Shown here piece after piece: positions 56,123 through 64,000 of a stretch of 64,000 nt of DNA. Origin of the DNA: Actinostola sp. cb2023 (lineage: Eukaryota; Cnidaria; Anthozoa; Actiniaria; Actinostolidae); assembly GCA_033675265.1 (NCBI GenBank), contig JAUJYZ010000008.1, forward strand, positions 56,001 through 120,000. Reading direction: 5' to 3'. The position numbers and the translations under genes were made by a program. Under the pieces are notes generated by a model, which was given only the letters and a program-made list of their open reading frames with translations, did not search any database and was not told the DNA's origin. The first letter of the stretch is position 1. Each line of letters opens with the position of its first letter.

Positions 56123-58857
56123 TGAACAGTCAGAGAAATTCAAACTTATCAGTTCAGCTTATGAGAAACTGTAACCACGAAGGTTTCACAATGACATCGC
56201 ACTTGTTTTGCAAAATGTACTCTATTCTGTTCATGGGTACAATCATTATTGCATAGAAACTTGTTTGAAGTATCAAATATTCGTAGATTATTGAAAATGT
56301 ATCAGTCACATACAGTGACTAAGAAGCTATGTAGATTCAATATTAAAAGAGATTGTTTTATGATATTTTGTGGTATTTTTGTCATATTTTCTGTCGTGTG
56401 TTTGCATGTTGAAGTTCTAGTCGCGTTTAGAAGTCTTACAACACTCGACAATTGGCCTAAAACCCGAGGCAATTGACATACAATGAATCAACGTGAATGG
56501 ATATTTGTTAAACTTGCTGGCTAGGACTTCGCTTTTTCAATTGGTTGCTTTAGATATATATTTTTAGCATGATTTCAAGAGTGATAGATCGAAGGGATCA
56601 ACTCGATTTCTTGTTGAGCTTGATAAACCCAATAAGAATGTGGTGGTGGGTGATTGTTCATTTCGTACCCCGCCAGTCATTTCCCAAAGAGCAGGATTAT
56701 TGTAAGGCCGCAATAACTCATTAATGTCACTAACCATCTACGAACATTAGATTTATTGTTTCTCTTACGCCAAGTTCAAACCATAAATTAAAATGTTTCT
56801 CACGTCTTTTAAATTTAAATATGATGAGTATTTGATTGCTTACAATGTCAGTGTTTGTCAGTGATCTTTTTACGCGAAACTAAATGGCGGCGCAAACAAC
56901 ACAATACATCTTTAAGTTTTATATTTATATTTAAAGTGAATTACATTTATATTTAGTCATAATCGCATCATCTTGAGTCTTTTCAACACATGGGTTACAC
57001 TATGAGAAAACTAGACCGCTTTGTGGGTGTTTCTAAAAACACAGCAAATTCTGACACTTCTTGACAAACCGAATATGCACACCGTAATTACTGAACCACG
57101 TCAGTGGTAAAAATATCACTCACTAAACGTTGTGACGAGGTCGCAATTAAGTTTCTAATTAGTATTCTTTCTTTTTGTCATTTTGGAGTTGACTCGCTGT
57201 AGTGTATTTGCTGATTGACGGTATCGGGACAGTTGTGCGCTACAGAAAGCTTCTTGTTCGAGTGTTAGATTTATTATGTTATTGTGTTTTTTTTCTGGAA
57301 CTGGTTGATCTTTTCATTCATTTATCTCTTGTCCATTCATTCGGCTTTTTCTTTCCTTTGACCACCAGCTTTGCCTTAGAGGCAACAAATGGCTGTAACA
57401 ATAACTACTGAAGAATAGTATGGTACCAGTTCAGTGTACATGCAGGTATAGTGAGACAGTATGAAATTAGACTGAAGCTAAAAGGGCAAGTGTTGCTGAC
57501 TGATCAGTATCGAAGCACGTGTGGACCAGTGAGCGAGAAGAACGAAAAAAAGGAGTTTTAATTTAACTACCTGCCTATGAAGAGTTCGCAAAAATTCCAT
57601 TGATTAAAACTCAGAGTGATATTACTTTATTCGCTCCCATTTTGTAAGCAAGTCAAACCTTAGTGACATTGACATTAGAAAATAAGTGGAAGAACAGTTT
57701 GCTATCGGCGAAAGTCACACCCGCAGTACTTGGATAGTATGAACCAATGTTCTCATATTGCAACAAAGTTCAACGGACTACTGTAGTATTGTTTTATTTG
57801 ATGGCCCTTTAGCGGCCGCATGCACGAGCTAGAGGCTAAATGAGCTGTATGCACTATCTCGTTGGGCTATTGACCTTCTTACATAATAAACTTGCAACGT
57901 GGATGCGTTGTGAGAGACACGTGGCGAACGGAAAACAACTCAAGCACTCCGGACTTCTCCACAGTTCGTAGACTTTGGAGCGTAGAGACACACGCATGCG
58001 TACTTGTAGGTAGTGTTTCTTTAAACAAATGAGCATGAACACTTAGGAGACTATAGCACGCAAAACACTCGGGAAAAAAACTGCCGTAAGGCTACTTAGT
58101 TTTCTGTCTTTCACGTTGGTAGTTTGGAACAGATAGAACTACAGGTAGTGTTCGTTTCGTGCGCGACGGAGCTGAAACTCAACTAATGAATAATAAATAC
58201 ACGACAAATACAAATGAAATTGCATTATATATCAGCTTATTCCGTTTTAATTTCAATTTAAGTCTATAATAATAATATCTTAACTGAACTTTAGACTCGC
58301 TTATTTCATGGGCTTTCGCGATAACTCGTTTGGGAAAATAATAAAGCAAAACCGCACACAAACTTGAGTGATTATCGCCTTTCTAGTTGTTTTGGCTGGG
58401 ATAATTATATTAGCAAATTTTGACTTTCCTGAGCCTATTAAGTTCCCTTTGTTGTGGGTCGTTTTTCTTTCAAAATAAAAGGACTTTCAAATGACATCTT
58501 TCATTACATCGTTTATTGATTGAAATGTTTCACTGAGCTAGGCCCTCAGGGTTGGAGATGGATTCTCTTTGACCGAAAACGATTCTGTGTAGGGTATTGT
58601 ACTGAATGCACGTGACTGGATCAGATCCTGTCTTTAGAGTAAACGATTTCTTTATTTAATCAAATATACTGACTGTAAAAGCATAAGCGAAGGGATGGAA
58701 TTACTTTCTTGTCATGTGGCTTCTTGTCACGTGGCACCAGGTTCAGCAGAAATTCGGCATTTCGTTCAGCACTTTTCATGTGAGTGGAAAAACGCTACGC
58801 TACGTGTCAATAAGGGTACAGGCAACTCAAAACCATCTGAAATTTGTTCATTAATTA

Positions 58858-58891
<34 letters not shown>

Positions 58892-59110
58892 TATACAGCT
58901 TATTTGATGGTTTGACAGATAATACGCGCGATATTTTACGAGTTGCATAGTCTTTATCTGAGCCCGCAGGTCGATTATTATTCCACAATTGAAGCTTTGG
59001 AGCCATTTTGCTATGTTTTCTTTTTGTGCGCGCGCGAGCTACTGTGTGACACTACTGTGTAATATTTTGCGTGGTCTCTTGCCCTCATATGGTAAAATGA
59101 CGCACGAGTG

Positions 59111-59144
<34 letters not shown>

Positions 59145-59707
59145 TTCTTTCTTAAAAGCTCATATACAAAAGTCTCTATGCTTTTTGCAAAATATGAAAA
59201 TATGGAATATAAAATATGGAATATGCCATATACATCCTTCTATACTGGTTATATGCAGTGCGATATAAATGAAGACACAAAGTAAACGATGTTCATTTGT
59301 ACAGTGATATAAAGCTACGAGAAGATGGTATAACACGTGACATTAAACCAAGCCTTACGCTGTAGGAAGTGTACAACCGTGTTAAAAACGTTGGCATTAT
59401 AAAGTAAAGCATCGATTTGAGACCGTGAAAGATGCTGGGAGTATTCTTATCATTGTTCGTATTTGGAATAATTAACAAAATAAGTTATCGTATCTGGTTA
59501 CTTTTCGAGGAAGAAAACAGAAATCGTTCTGATGTTTTTTCCCATGATCCTCTCTGTGGCAGGTAATATGACCTCAGCTTCGCAGTGTCAACTTTCTTCA
59601 AATAGTTGTACATGCATAAATCTGATTACAAACCACGATTAGAGACAGTAATAGTAACAATAATTTTATATATCGTGCTAGAAATGGCTAGAGACGGCTG
59701 GTTATTT
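56123..59707. other. Gene-poor stretch
   Basis: No coding exon recognised. TAA runs are at 58859-58891 and 59113-59144, and a CpG-rich patch (TGCGCGCGCGAGC) near 59027. Short frames are unremarkable. Confidence 0.5.
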
Positions 59708-60483
59708 AACAAATAGATTCCATTTCCCGTGCGTCTGTACTCTTATAGATGCACAGATGACGTCAAAATGTGGTGAGAACAAAAAAGTACGCCACGAGAC
59801 GAAGTCGAGTGATGTGACTATTGTTCTCACCACATTTTGACGTCTTCTGTGCATCTATAAGAGTACAGACGCACGGGAAAATGGAATCTATTTGTTTTAT
59901 ATAATATCTAGATGGCTTAGTATTATTCATTTGCTTTATGACAGATTTTTCACTCGTAAAAACGGATATAGAAAAGAGCATACTACCTTGTCGTTAAAAA
60001 GTACAAAAATAAAGAAAACAAATATAAGATTTCATAAGATTTACTTTATTATTATCTCTTTACCTTCTAAATCTTTCTTATACTTCAGAAAGCCATGTTC
60101 CAGATTTGCAGCAATTTTTTCTTCTTTTGACGGTCATGTTGTATAAAAAAACTGCCGATCGAGTGACAAAGTCAACAACAAAAAGCTCAAAAACAACCCC
60201 GTAAACACCTTGAAAATCCACACAATTTAAAATAATTTTTTTTGTGAACAGTTACATGAACATTAAATCTTACGGCAGTTTGAAAAAGTACCTCAAAAAA
60301 GTAGTCCCAAAATCGGTAAAACAGCAACTCTGGTTTCAGCAAATTTCGAAGATGGCGATTTGTGATGACGTCATTCAAATTTCAGCCAATGATATTGTAG
60401 TGACGTCATCTGTGTGTCTGTCCTCTAATAACACATGGCTCTCGATCAATCAAATCGCGCGTAATATACCAATTATTATATAA
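59708..60483. mobile_element. Long copy of the MITE family found at 5427-5732
   Basis: 59708-59896 is a palindrome with arms containing AACAAATAGATTCCATTT and GTCTGTACTCTTATAGATGC. 60390-60483 ends AATCAAATCGCGCGTAATAT, the inverse of the 5441 end. The roughly 490 bp between is absent from the 5427 copy and encodes nothing recognisable. Confidence 0.85.
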
Positions 60484-60503
60484 ATAAATAGTAATGGGCT
60501 CCT

Positions 60504-60794
60504 GTATACAGTCATTTGCAAAAATTCTGGCCGCCACGAAATGATCAATATATCAATATATCGCGTGCATTATGGGTAATTAAATAATACTATTTTGAGT
60601 TTCCTAACTTTCCAAAATGTACAAACAACAAACGTAAGACTAAAACAAACATTATACTAAATATTTCTACCAACTTTGCTGGCGTTAACCCGCTTTAAGG
60701 GGAATTTTCGATTATTTAATTACCCATAATGCATCCGATATATTGATATATTGATATTTCGTAGCGGCCAGAATTTTTGCAAATGACTGTATAT
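60504..60794. mobile_element. 291-bp MITE with about 80-bp arms
   Basis: TATACAGTCATTTGCAAAAA, TTCTGGCCGC, TGCATTATGGGTAATTAAAT and inverses ATTTAATTACCCATAATGCA, GCGGCCAGAATTTTTGCAAA, TGACTGTATA. Arms are long and only slightly diverged. Confidence 0.9.
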
Positions 60795-60832
60795 ATATTT
60801 AAATCAGTTAACTCTCTATTTGAATTAACTAC

Positions 60833-61117
60833 ATATAGCTAATTGCATAATCGTTGTCGGGTTGAAAATCATGAAAGCTATGACCAAAAGGAATTCTGGG
60901 AAATTAAAACTCTCAAATAACACCGTCAAATGATCGACCTTTTTATCCAGACTTGTAGGATCTTAGTTAAATAGCTCATATACCTTCAAAACTACGAGAA
61001 CATTGAATTTATCTGCATGTAATGCGGGTCATGAACTGATTTCCCATCCACCCTTGCGGTCTCAGCTTCTATGATTTATGATTTTCAATCCGACAACGAT
61101 TATGCAATTAGCTATAT
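60833..61117. mobile_element. 285-bp MITE, inverse copy of 12456-12744
   Basis: The ends ATTGCATAATCGTTGTCGGG and GACAACGATTATGCAATTAG flank an interior matching GTPBP1 intron 1 in reverse (GGTCGATC-type and CTACGAGAACATTGAAT segments). Confidence 0.9.
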
Positions 61118-61118
61118 A

Positions 61119-61700
61119 CACCTGTTTTCAAAAACGTTGTCTCTTAAGCCGCAGCTACACGAGCGATTTTTTGCTTGCACAGGCGACGCGATTTTTTGAA
61201 ATCAAAATCACCCGTGTAGCCACCCTTGCACAGGCGACGCGACAGCTGAAAAAATCCCCCCCAAAAAAGTCGCGAGAAATTAAATGAGTTGAACTTTTCG
61301 TGACAAAGTCGCGGACTTTTGCTCGTGTAGTCACTCTGCAACTTTTTCCTTGCACTCGCGACGCAACTAAAGCTTATCTAGCCAATAAGGTGCAAGAACG
61401 AAATCGAGGCTTTGGTTTTTCAAAATGGCGGCCTTTATCGCCAGCATTTGTCGCCAGCATTTGTCGCTCGTGTAGCCCGGCCACCGCGCGTTGGTGATTT
61501 CAAAAAATCGCGTCGCTTGTGCAAGCAAAAAATCGTTCGTGTAACCGCGGCTTTAACAAAATACAAAATATTCAAAAGGAATTATTAGAGAAACAAAAGA
61601 AATTTAATCATGCAGAACTCATTGTTTCTCTAATTAATTCCTTTTTACTATTTTTACTTTTTTGTATTTTGTAAATGGACAACGTTTTTGAAAAGAGGTA
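61119..61700. mobile_element. Palindromic MITE split by another MITE
   Basis: The outer ends ACCTGTTTTCAAAAACGTTG and CAACGTTTTTGAAAAGAGGT match the element at 42967-43140. Its left arm is interrupted after about 25 bp by the element at 61144-61556 and resumes ACAAAATACAAAATATTC. It is a younger insertion inside an older one. Confidence 0.88.
61144..61556. mobile_element. 413-bp MITE inserted at TTAA
   Basis: TTAAGCCGCAGCTACACGAG + CGATTTTTTGCTTGCACAGG is mirrored by CTTGTGCAAGCAAAAAATCG + TTCGTGTAACCGCGGCTTTAA. Both borders are TTAA, the hallmark of piggyBac-type targets. Further internal copies of GCACAGGCGACGCGA-like sequence add sub-repeats. Confidence 0.85.
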
Positions 61701-61755
61701 TATATATGAATTAATTAATTAACAATATATATATATATATATATAAATGTTATAT

Positions 61756-61925
61756 AGAGTCGTTTTCGTATAAGTGGGAAACCTACGGTACTGTTATACT
61801 CAAATGGCTTCCTTTCTGAACCAATCAGAAAGTGTGCAGATGCATCATCCAATCAAACTCTTTCAATACGGCAAGGCGCGGTCCGGTGAAGGTGCGGTAA
61901 CTTTCCACTCATACGAAAACGACTC
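61756..61925. mobile_element. MITE of the AGAGTCGTTTTCGTAT family
   Basis: AGAGTCGTTTTCGTATAAGT on the left and ACTCATACGAAAACGACTC on the right. The core CTCAAATGGCTTCCTTTCTG matches 34756-34909 and the inverse of 47542-47710. Confidence 0.9.
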
Positions 61926-62732
61926 CAACTACAAATATATATAATTTAACAATACGCTAAAGTGAACTTGAACATATTCAAACTCAGATTCAGTAAGATG
62001 CTGGTTGTGAGAAACTCAGAAAGGAAGGAGAGTGAAAATAACAAAGAGCAAAAGCAATTGAAAAAAGGAAAATTGAAACTAAATAGTAATAACAAAATGA
62101 AAGAGTATGAATGAGAGAAAGAAAGAATGAGAGAAAGAAAGAAGAAACGCGAAGAAGAAGAAAATAAAGGAATAATAATCATAATTTATTAATTTATATA
62201 GCACTATTCAGTTATATTTTCTGATTATATTGTAAAATATCGAATGTAAAAACTAAGAAAAAAGTTAACTAAAAACACCTATAATTCCCCTTAGGTAGTT
62301 GAATATATGTCATATATCCATTGAATTAAAAATGGACGTCAAATCTCACTGTCTACTCGGAGTGAATTTTTATTAGCAAGGCCTTGGATTCTTTATTTTA
62401 TCCAGGTGTTTACTGACCCCATCAGTCTGACTCATTGAAGGCCAACCATGCAACTTGTATTCTTTAATCATTGTGTAAAGAAAACGGTTCAGTAACGTTC
62501 GCTTTGAAACAATGATATTTTTAATTCAGACACTTCTTTTGCAAAATACTGACATCCCCGGCATCATGACAGTGTTACAGTTCTGTATTCAATGTGAGAT
62601 CTTGTTATAGCAGTACGTGTATGTAAGAACTTAGTTCCTTCTGACTAAGGATATCTGATAAAAGGTAATTGCATGAGTACACTGTAAAAATATGTCAGTA
62701 AAAATCGTAACTTGCCAGTTGTTATAATCACC

Positions 62733-63130
62733 GGTGAAGCTTCTAGACTGAGTTATAATCACTGGTAAAGCTTCTAGAAGTTATAATCACTGGTAAAGCT
62801 ACTAGAAGTTATAATCACTGGTAAAGCTACTAGAAGTTATAATCACTGGTAAAGCTACTAGAAGTTATAATCACTGGTAAAGCTTCTAGAAGTAATACTG
62901 AATCACTGACCGTAGTAAAGCTTCTAGAAGTTATAATCACTGGTAAAGCTACTAGAAGTTATAATCACTGGTAAAGCTTCTAGAAGTAATACTGAATCAC
63001 TGACCGTAGTGAAGCTTCTAAAGCTTCTAGAAGTTATAATCACTGACTAGTAAAGCTTTTAGAAGTAATAATCACTAGTAAAGCTTCTAGAAGTAATAAT
63101 CACTAGTAAAGCTTCTAGAAATAATAATAT
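62733..63130. repeat. 28-bp minisatellite
   Basis: About 13 copies of AGTTATAATCACTGGTAAAG + CTACTAGA or CTTCTAGA, with longer variants (AGTAATACTGAATCACTGAC). The AAGCTTCTAGAAG core is a small palindrome. Confidence 0.92.
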
Positions 63131-64000
63131 TCAGTAAAGCTTGATTAACATACACACGTTGACAGTGGGTGGGAACTAACTTTGTTTTGACTGAGATCGA
63201 AGTGTTAGAAAGAAACCCGTCAAAAACCTTTAAAATTCACTTAAATAATAAACTGTTAAAACTACTTAACATTTGCACGTTTTGTGAGAATGCGCTGGTT
63301 CCAGGTGTCGGCGAGTCTTCGTGCGAGCTTGAACGAAGCCAATAGCCTTTAAGTAACAGAGTAATGTTAGCGGAAAATATCTTTGAGCTCATAGACGGTT
63401 CATTTGTATGTAGCTACTAAAAGCACTAGATGCAACAGTAAGTGCTTTAGCTAATTTGAATGTCTGTGACGATATTCAGTTTTTAAATTCAAAAAGTAAC
63501 TTTTATTTCAAGCGTTCATAGTCGGTTGCTTTGAGAAGATTGCTTTTCTTTTCTTTCATTTAATTTTAGAAAAGCAAAAAAGAAGCAAAGCAAAGAAAAG
63601 TTAAGTCAATTACTTAGTTACTTAGCAATTGTGTTTCATCTTGCATAAAGAAGGAGATTCGTCTTGGAATATTAATTATTCCCTTTGAAGTGGGAAGTCA
63701 AGCAAATTAGTCTCGCTAAGTGTGTCACAATACTATATACTTTCGCACATTGGTTCGGCGTAGTTGCACGTGGAAAGGGTGTTTTGGTTAACTACGTTCC
63801 AACGACTAGACAATTGAGCTGATTTGCAACATGCCATGATTAAAACGTGTGAGAGGGTGTCAAAACAGCGCAGAAAAGACTGTGTTGCCTCGGTGTTTCC
63901 ATCTTGGCTTCTCTTTTGCATGTTTTCATCCGGCTAGAGACTCTCGCTTACTCACTAAGCCGAGAAGCGCTGCTCACTGTAGTTTCGGGTACTGATCTTT
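63131..64000. other. Window end without recognised gene
   Basis: No coding exon or clear repeat apart from an A/G-C/T stretch with self-complementarity near 63540-63600 (GCTTTTCTTTTC / GAAAAGCAAAAAAG). Confidence 0.5.

Overview
The window is eukaryotic nuclear DNA from an animal. Five intron-rich or single-exon animal genes can be read with clean GT-AG (one GC-AG) splice junctions and unbroken codon phase. The rest is AT-rich intron and intergenic sequence full of microsatellites, minisatellites and short palindromic transposons. The repeat style (TAA/TTA tracts, gggtactccc-type elements, many MITEs) suggests a marine invertebrate, and an anthozoan cnidarian is my best guess; this is inference and not proven by the genes.

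Layout. Positions 1-2406 are flank with small tandem repeats. 2407-7048 (minus) is GID4, the substrate receptor of the CTLH/GID ubiquitin ligase (6 coding exons, 202 aa). 7836-16132 (minus) is GTPBP1, an elongation-factor-like GTPase (10 coding exons, 613 aa). Its introns hold a CTG/CTA tract, a pure TAT tract, a 77-bp minisatellite, a 1.6-kb TAA field and a possible nested small membrane-protein gene (14973-15448). 18230-19362 (plus) is a Josephin-domain deubiquitinase (JOSD1/2 type, 184 aa), head-to-head with GTPBP1. 23024-36762 (plus) is a kinesin-8 of the KIF19 type (20 coding exons, 1123 aa). Two of its introns are mostly long satellite-like arrays (about 90-bp and 60-bp units).

36763-55100 is an 18-kb gene-poor stretch. 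It holds nested palindromic transposons (42918-43336), a 679-bp hAT-like element with a visible target duplication and a neighbouring empty site (46300-46978), and one candidate TATA promoter with a splice donor (44805-45053). 55176-56091 (plus) is a FAM181-family gene, interrupted by one extra T in a T-run exactly at its predicted TEAD-binding loop. 56100-64000 has no further convincing gene but carries a packed train of MITEs (59708-61925) and a 28-bp minisatellite.

Functionally the genes are ordinary cellular ones: two ubiquitin-system proteins, a translation/RNA-surveillance GTPase, a ciliary kinesin and a probable TEAD-interacting developmental protein. The notable points are the apparently ancient JOSD-GTPBP1 divergent pair, the FAM181 homologue with its frameshift, a possible ninjurin-like gene inside a GTPBP1 intron, and the density and nesting of MITE families, several with multiple copies inside this one window.
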